From Brevundimonas vancanneytii (GTDB lineage Bacteria; Pseudomonadota; Alphaproteobacteria; Caulobacterales; Caulobacteraceae), in NCBI GenBank assembly GCA_945861515.1, contig CAMAVA010000008.1:1-42080 (forward strand): a stretch of DNA of 42,080 nt, written 5' to 3'. Both the position numbers and the translations under genes were made by a program. Under the pieces are notes generated by a model, which saw nothing but the letters and a program-made list of their open reading frames with translations, was not told the origin of the DNA and did no database searches. Each line of letters opens with the position of its first letter. The stretch's first letter is position 1. Of this stretch, positions 9,375-17,175 are shown one piece after another.

Positions 9375-10399
9375 CGTCCAGTCACTTGCCTCAGGACCTG
9401 TTCAACATGGCTGATCGGGGTGTCAGGCAGGATCCCGTGCCCGAGATTGAAGATGTAGCGCCCGCCACCCCATTGGGCGAGCAATTCGTCCACCCGGCGT
9501 TCGAGGGCCGGCCCGCCCGCGCGCAGCAGCAGCGGATCGAGGGCGCCCTGGATGGCATGGGTCTTCTGAAGCCGCTGTCCCAGGGCCGCCGGCGCGGCTG
9601 TATCCAGGGCGATGGCTGAGACATCGACCTGGTCCGCATAGCGTTCGGCAAGGGCCGCCGCGCCGCGCGGAAAGCCGATGACCGGAGCGGTCACACCGAG
9701 ATCCTTCAGGCGTTGGACGATCATCCTGTGGGGACTGATGACCAGTCTCTCGAACAGGTCTTCCGGCAGGCCCTCGGCCCAGCTTTCAAAAAGCTTCAGG
9801 ACCTCGGCCCCCGCCTCTGCCTGCATGGCCAGGTAGCGGGCGGTGCTTTCCGAGAGGATGTTCATCAGCCGGTCCATCTCGTCCGGCCGTTCATAAGCGA
9901 AGGTCCGGGCGCGGGAACGGTCCGAGGAAGCGCCCTCGATCATGTAGCTGCCGACGGTCCAGGGGGCGCCGGCAAAGCCGATCAGTGTCTTGTCCGGCGC
10001 AAGCTGGGCACGCACCAGCGACAGGGTCCGGCCGATGCTGGAGAGTCTTTCCGTTGAGGCGTCGATCTCACCCGCCAGGCTGTCCATGGACGGGAGATCG
10101 CCCAGTCTCGGTCCTTCACCCGCCTCGAACCAGACCTTCTGGCCGAGGGCCCCCGGGATCAGCAGGATATCGGCAAAGACAATCGCCGCATCAAACGGAA
10201 AGCGGCGCAACGGCTGCAGGGTGGCCTCGGCCGCCATCTCGCTGTCATGACAGAAGGCGATAAAGTCCGGGGCCCGGGCTCTCAGTTCGCGATACTCGGG
10301 CAGATAGCGTCCGGCCTGGCGCATGAACCATACCGGCGGGCGATCGAGGGTTTCGCCAGCGAGAACGCGGAGGAGGGGAGCGGCAACAGTCTGGGTCAT
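9371..10399 (-). CDS. hemE: Uroporphyrinogen decarboxylase
   Basis: Decarboxylates uroporphyrinogen III to coproporphyrinogen III in the cytosol; 342 residues. Signatures are RPPVWFMRQAGRYLPEYR near the N-terminus (substrate-binding Arg and Asp region), IVFADILLIP, GFAGAPWTVGSYMIEG, LFESWAEGLPEDLFERLV, and the C-terminal NLGHGILPDTP. It is the first gene left of the origin-like region and is transcribed away from it, exactly as hemE flanks Cori in Caulobacter crescentus. An exact CtrA-type site lies 51 bp upstream of the ATG. Genes hemE, hemH and hemJ follow each other here, so three late haem steps are clustered at the origin. Confidence 0.98.
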   Translation of the reverse strand: MTQTVAAPLLRVLAGETLDRPPVWFMRQAGRYLPEYRELRARAPDFIAFCHDSEMAAEATLQPLRRFPFDAAIVFADILLIPGALGQKVWFEAGEGPRLGDLPSMDSLAGEIDASTERLSSIGRTLSLVRAQLAPDKTLIGFAGAPWTVGSYMIEGASSDRSRARTFAYERPDEMDRLMNILSESTARYLAMQAEAGAEVLKLFESWAEGLPEDLFERLVISPHRMIVQRLKDLGVTAPVIGFPRGAAALAERYADQVDVSAIALDTAAPAALGQRLQKTHAIQGALDPLLLRAGGPALERRVDELLAQWGGGRYIFNLGHGILPDTPISHVEQVLRQVTGR

Positions 10400-10444
10400 G
10401 CCGCCTTCTGTCGTTCCCCGGGCTTTCAGGCAAGACCCCTCTTA

Positions 10445-10449
10445 GAGTC
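10445..10449. promoter_or_regulatory. GANTC (CcrM methylation) site in the origin
   Basis: GAGTC directly abuts the left CtrA site. CcrM methylates GANTC late in the Caulobacter cell cycle, and such sites near promoters and the origin report passage of the replication fork. A single 5-mer is weak evidence alone; its position against a CtrA site gives it weight. Confidence 0.5.
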
Positions 10450-10464
10450 TTAATAAGAGATTAA
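10450..10464. promoter_or_regulatory. CtrA-binding site, left end of the origin
   Basis: Exact match to the CtrA consensus TTAA-N7-TTAA (ttaa-taagaga-ttaa). It sits 51 bp upstream of the hemE ATG, so it could act on both origin silencing and the hemE promoter. The exact spacing makes chance unlikely in this GC-rich sequence. Confidence 0.82.
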
Positions 10465-10547
10465 GTTTGAAGGGTAGTAGGCAGTAGGCCACTGTCAGGC
10501 GGGGATGATCGCCGTTTGGGCGGGGCCCTGCGCAGGATCGACGCGGT

Positions 10548-10568
10548 TTTTTCACCGTTCGATCCACA
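10548..10568 (+). promoter_or_regulatory. Paired DnaA-box-like 9-mers
   Basis: Two neighbouring candidates. The 9-mer at 10548-10556 (tttttcacc) matches TTWTNCACA at eight of nine positions. The one at 10560-10568 (cgatccaca) matches the Caulobacter G-box TGATCCACA at eight of nine. They are 12 bp apart start to start and adjoin a T-run that could help unwinding. The assignment rests on sequence match and location only. Confidence 0.6.
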
Positions 10569-10693
10569 GCGGACACGGTCTTGCGCAGGCTGTGAGCAGC
10601 AGGATAACCTTCTGAATAGGATAAGAAAAACCAGGAGTGGTCCATGGGAAGACGCAGGGGATGTCGGGTATGGCTGCCAGTTCTGGAGGAAGT

Positions 10694-10698
10694 GAGTC
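10694..10698. promoter_or_regulatory. Second GANTC site in the origin
   Basis: GAGTC in the middle of the hemE-ppsR region (within gtgagtcacc). It is a candidate CcrM methylation site, with the same meaning and the same limits as the one at 10445. Confidence 0.45.
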
Positions 10699-10808
10699 AC
10701 CAGGAAGTTCTGCCGCGGTCGGAGCTGTTGATGTTTGCCAGGCAAAGAGGGTTCTTGTCCCGGGTGGGCCTGGCGGGGGCCAATCTGCGGGGGAGCGATG
10801 TGTACCGG

Positions 10809-10823
10809 TTAACGAAGTGTTAA
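10809..10823. promoter_or_regulatory. CtrA-binding site, right end of the origin
   Basis: Exact TTAA-N7-TTAA (ttaa-cgaagtg-ttaa), ending 54 bp before the ppsR ATG and 4 bp before a DnaA-box-like 9-mer. Close CtrA/DnaA placement is how the two proteins compete at C. crescentus Cori. It could also control the ppsR promoter. Confidence 0.83.
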
Positions 10824-10827
10824 CGGG

Positions 10828-10836
10828 CCATCCACA
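10828..10836 (+). promoter_or_regulatory. DnaA-box-like 9-mer beside the CtrA site
   Basis: The 9-mer ccatccaca keeps the ATCCACA core of the DnaA box and differs at its first two positions. It lies 4 bp from the right CtrA site, so occupancy by CtrA and DnaA may be mutually exclusive. Confidence 0.5.
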
Positions 10837-10877
10837 GACTGGCAGGGACCAGAGGCGCGCACTAAAGGGATTGTTTC

Positions 10878-11726
10878 ATGACCACGCCGCCGCGGATCGC
10901 CACCTATTTCCATGTTCACCTGGTCTCGGACTCGACCGGTGAAACCCTGAACGCCATGGCCCGCGCCGTCTGCGCCCGGTTCACCGACACCCTGCCGATC
11001 GAACATATCTATGCCCTGGTCCGGTCGCCCAGGCAGATGGAACGGGCCCTGGACGAGATTGCAGCGGCGCCGGGAATCGTCATGCACACCATCGCCGAGC
11101 GGGACCTGAGGGCCGCCCTGGAGGAGGGATGCAGGGTCCTGGAAATGCCCTGTATTGCGCCGCTGGATCCGGTGATGGCCTCGATGAGCCGCTATCTTGG
11201 CGTGGCCATCTCGGCCCGGGTCGGGGCCCAGCATGCCCTGGACAACGACTATTTTGACCGGATGGAAGCCCTCAACTACGCCATCGGTCATGATGACGGT
11301 CAGGGCGGCCAGGACCTGTCCCTGGCCGATGTGGTGCTGGTGGGGGTGTCGCGAACCTCGAAAACCCCGACCTGCATCTATCTGGCGCACAGGGGCATAA
11401 GGGCGGCCAATGTTCCCCTGGTTCCCCATATGCCAGCACCGGAGCAGCTTCTGGGCCTGAAGAAGACACTGATCGTAGGGCTCATCACCTCGCCTGACCG
11501 GCTGGTCCAGATCCGGCGCAACCGGCTGCTCTCCCTGAAGGAAGACCGGGGGTCCGACTATGCCGATATCGATCAGGTCCGACAGGAGATCATCCATGCC
11601 CGGCGGCTCTTCGAGCGTCATGGCTGGCCGGTCATTGATGTGACCCGGCGGTCGGTCGAGGAGACGGCCGCGGGCATCATCAACCTGCTGAACGGCGGAC
11701 ACGCCCAGATCGAGGTCCTGTCATGA
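10878..11726 (+). CDS. ppsR: Pyruvate,water/phosphate dikinase regulatory protein (DUF299)
   Basis: Bifunctional kinase/phosphorylase that switches PEP synthase or pyruvate phosphate dikinase off and on by phosphorylating a Thr beside its catalytic His; 282 residues. Family marks are the N-terminal HLVSDSTGETL, the P-loop GVSRTSKTPTCIYLA near residue 157, and the conserved C-terminal DVTRRSVEETAAGI. It corresponds to 'RP001', the first gene right of the origin in C. crescentus. The ATG at 10878 follows AAGGGA. It overlaps maf by four bases and heads an operon with maf, aroE, coaE and dnaQ. Which dikinase it controls cannot be told from this window. Confidence 0.95.
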   Translation: MTTPPRIATYFHVHLVSDSTGETLNAMARAVCARFTDTLPIEHIYALVRSPRQMERALDEIAAAPGIVMHTIAERDLRAALEEGCRVLEMPCIAPLDPVMASMSRYLGVAISARVGAQHALDNDYFDRMEALNYAIGHDDGQGGQDLSLADVVLVGVSRTSKTPTCIYLAHRGIRAANVPLVPHMPAPEQLLGLKKTLIVGLITSPDRLVQIRRNRLLSLKEDRGSDYADIDQVRQEIIHARRLFERHGWPVIDVTRRSVEETAAGIINLLNGGHAQIEVLS

Positions 11727-12319
11727 CGCCGGTGATCCTGGCCTCGACCAGCACCGCCCGTCGCAGCCTGCTGGCGGCTGCAGGCCTTTCCCATACGGCG
11801 CTGTCTCCCGGGGTGGATGAAACCGCCGCCAAGATCGCCCTGCTGGCCGATGGCGCATCCCCGGCCCAGGTCGCCGAGGCCCTGGCGCGGCAGAAGGCCA
11901 TTGCGATTTCCCGTCTGCATCCGGAAGCCTTCGTGATCGGCGCCGATCAGACCCTGGATCTGGACGGCCAGCTCTTCGACAAGGCCGAAACCGCGTCAGC
12001 GGCCAGGGCGCGGCTCGCGCTGTTGAGGGGGCGGACACACCTGCTTCATTCGGCTGTGGCGGTGGCCATGGGCGGGCAAACGGTCTGGGCGCAGTCGCCG
12101 TCGGCGCGGCTGACCATGCGGGATTTTTCCGATGCCTTCCTGGACGAATGGCTCAGTCGGCAAGGCGACAGCGTGCTGGGCTCCGTTGGCTGCTATCGGC
12201 TGGAAGACGAGGGGATCCAGCTGTTTTCAGCGGTTGAAGGGGACTATTTCACCATTCTGGGCCTGCCCCTGGTGGGACTTCTGGCCTTTTTCCGTGAGCA
12301 GGGAGTCATGGCGGCATGA
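11723..12319 (+). CDS. maf: Maf-family nucleotide pyrophosphatase
   Basis: A 198-residue Maf/HAM1-like protein that hydrolyses non-canonical or excess nucleoside triphosphates to monophosphates. It has the signature ILASTSTARRSLLAAAG, the E/K active-site region (DETAAK, RQKA), and VIGADQTLDLDGQLFDKA. The ADQ rather than ADT motif points to the YceF-like branch (m7GTP preference in E. coli) rather than the YhdE branch; this is an inference. ATGA overlaps on both sides couple it to ppsR and aroE. Confidence 0.93.
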   Translation: MTPVILASTSTARRSLLAAAGLSHTALSPGVDETAAKIALLADGASPAQVAEALARQKAIAISRLHPEAFVIGADQTLDLDGQLFDKAETASAARARLALLRGRTHLLHSAVAVAMGGQTVWAQSPSARLTMRDFSDAFLDEWLSRQGDSVLGSVGCYRLEDEGIQLFSAVEGDYFTILGLPLVGLLAFFREQGVMAA

Positions 12320-13167
12320 TCTCGGGCGCGGCGGTCATAGCCGGCGTGGTTGGCCATCCGGTGACCCATTCCCTGAGTCCGGCCCTTCACAATGCCTGGA
12401 TCGCGGCCGCGGGTCTGGACGCGGCCTATGTTCCCTTCCGTCCCGGCCCGGGCGGGTTCGAGGCCTTCGTCCGGGGGCTGAGAGGCGGAGCGATTCGCGG
12501 ATTGAACGTCACCATCCCCTTCAAGGAAGCAGCGCTCGCCCTGGCGGATGAGGCCGATGACCTGGCGCGGTTGGCGGGGGCGGCCAACCTGCTGATCCTT
12601 GAAGAGGACGGTCGCATCTGCGCCCGCAACACGGACGGACCGGGTATGCTGGAGGCGATCGCCGAGCAGGCGCCGGGTTTTGACCCGACGTCTGGACCTG
12701 CGGTCATACTGGGGGGCGGGGGCGCTGCCCGGGGGGCCGCCGCAGCCCTGAAACTGGCCGGCGCCCCGGCCATCTGGCTGGTCAACCGAACCCTGCAACG
12801 CGTGGAGGTGATTGCCGGGACTCTCGGGCAGCCGGTCTCTGCCCTGTCCCAGGAGCAGATGGACAGCCATCTGGGCGAGGCGGCCCTCATCATCAACGCC
12901 ACCTCCCTGGGGTTGGGAGGCGGACCTGGCCCGCCGCTGGATTTTTCCCGAGTGGGGCCCGATGTCGTGGTGATGGACATGGTCTACAAACCGCTGGAGA
13001 CGGACTTTCTGCGCCGCGCGAAGATGGCCGGCCTGAGGACCGTCGACGGGCTCGAAATGCTGATCCGCCAGGCCATGCCCAGTTTCGAGGCCTTCTTCCT
13101 GATCAGGCCGCCGGCCTTCCTGGATGTTCGCCGCCTGACCCTCGAGATTCTTGGAGACGCGAGATGA
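12316..13167 (+). CDS. aroE: Shikimate dehydrogenase
   Basis: NADPH-dependent reduction of 3-dehydroshikimate in aromatic amino acid synthesis; 283 residues. Motifs are the N-terminal [17 protein letters not shown] (substrate Ser pair), the catalytic Lys in [13 protein letters not shown], the substrate Asp in RNTDGPGML, the Rossmann loop [11 protein letters not shown], the NADP-binding VNRTLQR, and NATSLGLGG. All expected residues are present and the length is typical. It has four-base overlaps with maf and coaE. Confidence 0.96.
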   Translation: MISGAAVIAGVVGHPVTHSLSPALHNAWIAAAGLDAAYVPFRPGPGGFEAFVRGLRGGAIRGLNVTIPFKEAALALADEADDLARLAGAANLLILEEDGRICARNTDGPGMLEAIAEQAPGFDPTSGPAVILGGGGAARGAAAALKLAGAPAIWLVNRTLQRVEVIAGTLGQPVSALSQEQMDSHLGEAALIINATSLGLGGGPGPPLDFSRVGPDVVVMDMVYKPLETDFLRRAKMAGLRTVDGLEMLIRQAMPSFEAFFLIRPPAFLDVRRLTLEILGDAR

Positions 13168-13814
13168 TGCTTGTGGGTCTGACCGGCTCGATCGGCATGG
13201 GTAAATCGACGACCGCGCAGATGTTTCGGGACGAGGCTGTCCCTGTCTATGACGCGGATGCCGAAGTTCACGCCCTCTATGCACCCGGCGGGGCTGCCGT
13301 CGGCCCGCTGGCAGAGGCGTTCGGGGAGGACGTCATCGTCGGCGGGGCGGTGGATCGGGGTCTGCTGGGCGCGAAGGTGCTGGGCGACCCGGCAGCGATG
13401 AAACGGCTCGAAGCCATCGTCCACCCGCTGGTGGGGGCCAGCCGACAGGCGTTTTTCGAGGCGGCCAAGGCGTCTGGCGCGCCCATCGTTGTGCTGGATA
13501 TTCCGCTGCTGTTCGAGACCGGCGGCGAAAAGGCCATGCAGGCGGTCGTGGTCGTGTCCGCCCCGGCAGAGCTGCAGCGTGAACGGGTCCTGGCCAGACC
13601 AGGCATGACCCCGGAAAAGTTCGAGGCCATTCTGGCCCGGCAGCTGCCGGATGCGGAAAAGCGCGCAAGGGCCGATTTTGTCATCGAGACCGGCCAGGGT
13701 CTGGAGGCCGCCCGAGATCAGGTGCGGAAGCTGTTGGCAACCCTTGCCCGGCGACTGGACGGCCCCGGCGAACAGGGCGAAGGATCAGGCGATGGCGCGC
13801 CACATCGTTCTTGA
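13164..13814 (+). CDS. coaE: Dephospho-CoA kinase
   Basis: Phosphorylates dephospho-CoA, the last step of coenzyme A synthesis; 216 residues. The P-loop is [12 protein letters not shown] at residues 5-16, followed by [11 protein letters not shown] with the conserved Asp pair, and [14 protein letters not shown]. The Gly/Ser-rich last 15 residues lie beyond the family core and overlap the dnaQ start by 23 bp, so part of this tail may just be read-through into the next gene. It is fourth in the ppsR operon. Confidence 0.95.
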   Translation: MMLVGLTGSIGMGKSTTAQMFRDEAVPVYDADAEVHALYAPGGAAVGPLAEAFGEDVIVGGAVDRGLLGAKVLGDPAAMKRLEAIVHPLVGASRQAFFEAAKASGAPIVVLDIPLLFETGGEKAMQAVVVVSAPAELQRERVLARPGMTPEKFEAILARQLPDAEKRARADFVIETGQGLEAARDQVRKLLATLARRLDGPGEQGEGSGDGAPHRS

Positions 13815-14490
13815 TACGGAAACGACCGGACTGGATCCCAACACAGGGCACCGGTTGATCGAAATCGCCTGTGTCGAGGTGGTCGACTACATCCCGACGG
13901 GCCGGGAATTTCACCAGTATGTCCAGCCGGACCGGACGATCGATCCGGACGCCGAGCGGGTGCACGGCATTTCACTCGCGAAGCTGCAGGGAAAGCCGCG
14001 GTTTCATCAGCCGGAGGTCGTCGACGCCTTCCTGGCCTTCATCGGGGATGACACCCTGGTGGCCCATAACGCCCCGTTCGACCGGGGTTTCATCAATGCC
14101 GAGCTGGCGCGCTGTCAGAGGGCGCCGCTGCCGGAAGGGCGCTGGATCGATACCCTGGCCCTGGCCAAGAAGAAGTTTCCAGGGATGTACAATTCCCTGG
14201 ATTCGCTCTGCAAGCGGATGAAGATTTCCCTGGCCAGCCGCGACAAGCACGGGGCGCTGATCGATGCGAACCTGCTGGCCCAAGTCTATCTTGAACTTCA
14301 GGGCGGGAAGGAACGGGCCCTGGACCTGACCAGTTCGATGGCCGTGCGAGCCGCGGCAACGGCTGTCCAGGCCGCCTACGGGGCCCGGACCCGCGCCCTG
14401 GCCTGCCGGATTACCGAGGAAGAGCGAGCCGCCCATGAGGCGTTCGTCAGGGATGTCCTGAAGGACAAGGCGGTCTGGCTGAGAGCCTGA
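13792..14490 (+). CDS. dnaQ: DNA polymerase III epsilon subunit (proofreading exonuclease)
   Basis: The 3'-5' proofreading subunit of the replicative polymerase; 232 residues from the ATG at 13792. This start is chosen because the DEDDh nuclease fold begins at once ([15 protein letters not shown], Exo I). Exo II is [17 protein letters not shown] and Exo III has H-G-A-L-I-D. The upstream in-frame extension lies wholly inside coaE and lacks any motif. The C-terminal 50 residues fit the alpha-binding tail of epsilon. The gene overlaps coaE by 23 bp and closes the operon, which places replication fidelity directly beside the origin. Confidence 0.96.
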   Translation: MARHIVLDTETTGLDPNTGHRLIEIACVEVVDYIPTGREFHQYVQPDRTIDPDAERVHGISLAKLQGKPRFHQPEVVDAFLAFIGDDTLVAHNAPFDRGFINAELARCQRAPLPEGRWIDTLALAKKKFPGMYNSLDSLCKRMKISLASRDKHGALIDANLLAQVYLELQGGKERALDLTSSMAVRAAATAVQAAYGARTRALACRITEEERAAHEAFVRDVLKDKAVWLRA

Positions 14491-14522
14491 CGCCCTGTCT
14501 CAGGGTTTCCGGCAGAGCCTGA

Positions 14523-15029
14523 TCAGGCCTGGCCCACCACAATGCCGCTGGCGGCGGCCTGCTCCCGGCGCGCCTGATAGATGCCGGCAAAATCGATGGG
14601 CTCCATCATGAAGGGCGGGAAACCGCCATCCGTCGTCAGGTCGGCGATGATCCGGCGAGCGAAGGGAAACAGGAACCGGGGGGCCTCGATCATCAGGACA
14701 GGCTCAAGGTCGGTCTCGGTGATTCCCTGGACCTGGAAGAGGCCGCCATAGACCAGTTCGATATTGAAGGCCGGTTCTCCAGCCCGCTTGGCGTCGACCG
14801 TGAGCTTGAGGTCGACCTCGAACAGGCCATCGCCCCGGCCCCTGGCATTGAGCTCCACGCCGATGTCGATCTGGGGCGCGTCGCCGGCGGCCCGGAGAGA
14901 TTCCGGCGCGCGCGGATTTTCAAAGGACAGGTCGCGGGTAAACTGGGCCAGGACGCGGATTCCCGGTCCCGTCAGGTCGCCAGCGCCATTTTCAAGAGCG
15001 GGGGGAGCGCCGGTTTCGGTGTCGGACAT
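14523..15029 (-). CDS. secB: Protein-export chaperone SecB
   Basis: Tetrameric cytosolic chaperone that keeps preproteins unfolded and hands them to SecA; 168 residues. The conserved core is visible: [34 protein letters not shown], and [39 protein letters not shown]. The N-terminal 20 residues are acidic and variable, as is usual. It faces the tim44-like gene across a 293-bp gap and converges with dnaQ at 14491-14522, where a short GCCTGATCAGGC palindrome covers the stop. A secB gene is likewise found just downstream of dnaQ near C. crescentus Cori. Confidence 0.97.
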   Translation of the reverse strand: MSDTETGAPPALENGAGDLTGPGIRVLAQFTRDLSFENPRAPESLRAAGDAPQIDIGVELNARGRGDGLFEVDLKLTVDAKRAGEPAFNIELVYGGLFQVQGITETDLEPVLMIEAPRFLFPFARRIIADLTTDGGFPPFMMEPIDFAGIYQARREQAAASGIVVGQA

Positions 15030-15264
15030 GCAATAGGGCTTTCGTTAAGGAAGGCTGGAGCGCCATCCGGGCTGACCGCAAGGCTCAGAACGGAAAACAG
15101 CTCTCCAAATCAAGGGCTTAGGGCGAGTTTCAAGCCGATGCCGGTTTTACAACCGTTGAAAAACGCTCTAGGCGGGGCTGCTATCACGCAGCCTCTCCCG
15201 GCGCAACGGCGGCCCGGGTGCGGCGTTAAAGACTTGTCGAGACTATGGTCTGATAAGCCTGACG

Positions 15265-15293
15265 CTGACGTAGCCCTTCCGATGCCCTATATT
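15265..15293 (+). promoter_or_regulatory. Candidate promoter for the tim44-like / mltA / smr operon
   Basis: CTGACG, a 17-bp gap and TATATT resemble a sigma-70 promoter (the -35 is close to the Caulobacter-type TTGACg). It ends 30 bp before the GTG start of the tim44-like gene. The rest of the 293-bp secB-tim44 gap shows no gene or clear motif. Based on pattern only. Confidence 0.3.
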
Positions 15294-15322
15294 GTCCATC
15301 AATCCCTGCTTCCAGCGACGCG

Positions 15323-15955
15323 GTGTTCATTTTGAACCAGACCCTACAGCTTATCATTTTCGCGGTGCTCGCAGGCGTGGTGCTGTACCAGCTCTATTCG
15401 GTCCTCGGCCGCCGGGTGGGTCGCCAGCCTGAAGACGCCCAGCGCGAGGCTCTTGCAGGCAAGGCGGCCAAGGCTCTGTCCGTCGAGCCTGAGCCTGAGC
15501 CCCTGACCGACGGGGTGGTGCTCTCGGGCCTGGCGGTGCTGCGGGCCCGGGATCCCGGCTTCGAGGTCGGGTCTTTCCTGGCCGGGGCCAAGTCCGCCTA
15601 TCAGCGGGTTGTGTCGGCGTTTCATGAGCGCCGCCGGGAAGAGCTCAGGATGCTCCTGTCGCCCGCCATCTATGACAGTTTCGAGACCGCCATGGTCGCA
15701 CAGGAGGCCGCCGGCATATCCGAGGTCGTGGACTTCCTGATCCCGCCCAGAGGGGATCTGGAATCCGCCGGCCTGACCGGCGATACCGCCCGGGCGACGG
15801 TGCGGTTCCTGGCGGAGTTTCGTATCCGTTCCAAGGGTCCGGAAGGCGAAGCGGTGGAAGATCGCCGCACGGCGGAGCTCTGGACCTTTGAGCGGGATGT
15901 CTCAGCCCGCGATCCGAACTGGACCCTGGTTCACGTGGACGCTGCGGAGGCCTGA
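15323..15955 (+). CDS. Tim44-like domain protein
   Basis: A 210-residue protein with one N-terminal membrane anchor (residues 4-22) followed by a charged linker and a Tim44-like NTF2-fold domain (about 70-205; KSAYQRVVSAFHERRREELRMLL, FLAEFRIRSK, ELWTFERDV, NWTLVHV). In mitochondria Tim44 tethers Hsp70 at the import channel. Alphaproteobacterial homologues are inner-membrane proteins of uncertain role, sometimes called TimA. The reported start is a GTG at 15323; the TTG at 15332 is an alternative. Its location between secB and mltA recurs in Caulobacter. The stop overlaps the mltA start by one base. Confidence 0.88.
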   Translation: MFILNQTLQLIIFAVLAGVVLYQLYSVLGRRVGRQPEDAQREALAGKAAKALSVEPEPEPLTDGVVLSGLAVLRARDPGFEVGSFLAGAKSAYQRVVSAFHERRREELRMLLSPAIYDSFETAMVAQEAAGISEVVDFLIPPRGDLESAGLTGDTARATVRFLAEFRIRSKGPEGEAVEDRRTAELWTFERDVSARDPNWTLVHVDAAEA

Positions 15956-17175
15956 TGCGCCGGGCTGCTGTCCTTGCGGCCCTGATCCTGTCAGGTGTTC
16001 TGGCCGGCTGTGCGACGGTCTCCACCCAACCTGCACCGGACGCTTCTCGAGGGCCCCCGCCGATAGCGGGTCCTGAAGCGCCAGCGCCGGCTCCGGCGGC
16101 CCTGCCCGGGCCGCAGGTCGGCGACCAGCGATTGCCGCCAGTGTCGCTCAGCGATGTTCCTGGCTGGACCGGAGAGGATCACGCGGCCGCCCTGGAGCTG
16201 GTGGCTCAATCCTGCCGCGAGCGGCCCAGGCCGGAGCTCGGATACGCCTGCCAGCAGATACTGGCGGTCAGCGGGTCGTCCGGTCCGGAGGCCCGCGCCT
16301 TGCTCGAATCGCTGTTCAGGGCTGAGCCCCTGGGTCAGTCCGGGCTTCTGACAGCTTATTTTTCACCGCGCTATGACGTGCGGTTTTCCCGGACTGGCGA
16401 GTTCACGGCGCCGATCCGCCCCCGGCCCGAGGATCTGCAGGTGGAACCGGACGCCCGGCCGGACCCGTCCAGACCAGGCTGGAAGGGCGAGGGACGTCTG
16501 CTGGGCGGGATCTGGGCGCCCTATGACGACCGGGGCGCTATCGAGGCCCGGGAAGAGCAGCGCCCCCTGGGCTGGATGAGGCCGGAGGATCTGTTTTTCC
16601 TGCAGATTCAGGGATCGGGAACGCTTGTTCTGCCGGATGGCCGGCGCAAGCGCGCGGTCTTTGTCGCGACCAACGGTCTGCCGTTCCGGGGGATCGCCAC
16701 ACCCATGCGCGATCAGGGCCTGCTGCCGCCGGACGGGACATCCGGAGAGGCGATCCGCTCATGGCTTGCCGCCAACCGCGGTCCTCAAGCCGACGCTGTC
16801 ATGCGGCTCAATCCACGTTACGTGTTTTTCCGGATGGAAGAGGATGACGGCACGGAGCCGCTCGGGGCCGCCGGCATACCTCTGATGGCCGGGCGAGCGA
16901 TCGCCGTCGATCCGCTGTTTCACCAGTATGGCGATCTCTACTGGATCGATGCCAGGGCGCCGTCCCTGGCGGGCGCCTTTCCCACCTACAGCCGCCTGGT
17001 CGCGGCTCTGGACACCGGGGGGGCCATACGCGGACCCGTCCGGGCCGATCTCTACATGGGCCGGGGCGAAAGGGCCGGCGCCGAGGCGGGCCGGGTGAAG
17101 CATCAGCTGTCCATGTGGCGACTGGTCCCGGCGCCCGAGTTCGCCGGACGCGGCCAGGGCGCGCCCGGGCCATGA
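15955..17175 (+). CDS. mltA: Membrane-bound lytic murein transglycosylase A
   Basis: Lipoprotein that cleaves the beta-1,4 MurNAc-GlcNAc bond with 1,6-anhydro ring formation; 406 residues. It begins with a lipoprotein signal whose lipobox LAGC places the lipidated Cys at residue 19, followed by a Pro/Ala-rich linker. The MltA barrel spans roughly 110-300 (LLTAYFSPRYDVRFSRTGEF, FFLQIQGSGTLVLPDG). The C-terminal 3D domain contains the conserved Asp residues, including that in RADLYMGRGERAG. The start sits within the tim44-like stop (TGATG), so translation is coupled. Length and domain order are normal. Confidence 0.94.
   Translation: MRRAAVLAALILSGVLAGCATVSTQPAPDASRGPPPIAGPEAPAPAPAALPGPQVGDQRLPPVSLSDVPGWTGEDHAAALELVAQSCRERPRPELGYACQQILAVSGSSGPEARALLESLFRAEPLGQSGLLTAYFSPRYDVRFSRTGEFTAPIRPRPEDLQVEPDARPDPSRPGWKGEGRLLGGIWAPYDDRGAIEAREEQRPLGWMRPEDLFFLQIQGSGTLVLPDGRRKRAVFVATNGLPFRGIATPMRDQGLLPPDGTSGEAIRSWLAANRGPQADAVMRLNPRYVFFRMEEDDGTEPLGAAGIPLMAGRAIAVDPLFHQYGDLYWIDARAPSLAGAFPTYSRLVAALDTGGAIRGPVRADLYMGRGERAGAEAGRVKHQLSMWRLVPAPEFAGRGQGAPGP

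Larger units (their letters stand above)
10400..10877. other. Putative chromosome replication origin (Cori-type)
   Basis: A 478-bp region between divergent hemE and ppsR with no credible gene. It holds two exact TTAA-N7-TTAA CtrA sites placed almost symmetrically near its ends (10450-10464 and 10809-10823), two GANTC sites for the CcrM methylase, and DnaA-box-like 9-mers at 10548-10556, 10560-10568 and 10828-10836. AT-richer stretches lie at 10441-10470, 10547-10552 and 10605-10632. Established knowledge: in C. crescentus the origin lies between hemE and RP001 (a DUF299 gene), where CtrA blocks and DnaA triggers initiation. The same neighbours and sites here support an origin. Weaker 'atcccc' matches on the minus strand near 10503 and 10657 could be low-affinity DnaA sites. 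Activity is inferred, not shown. Confidence 0.88.

Noticed and set aside
10461-10745. 94-codon minus-strand frame in the origin region
   Set aside because: Low-complexity residues and no Shine-Dalgarno; it overlaps a CtrA site.
10637-10942. 101-codon plus-strand frame within the origin region
   Set aside because: It runs out of frame into ppsR, has no recognisable motif and crosses the CtrA and DnaA sites; an open frame by chance in GC-rich DNA.
15932-15937. CACGTG within the tim44-like gene, considered as a fourth parS
   Set aside because: The flanks differ from the parS consensus at about three of eight positions, so strong ParB binding is unlikely.
17115-17171. Upstream in-frame extension of the Smr-domain gene
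   Set aside because: It lies fully inside mltA, and the ATG at 17172 gives the usual ATGA coupling.
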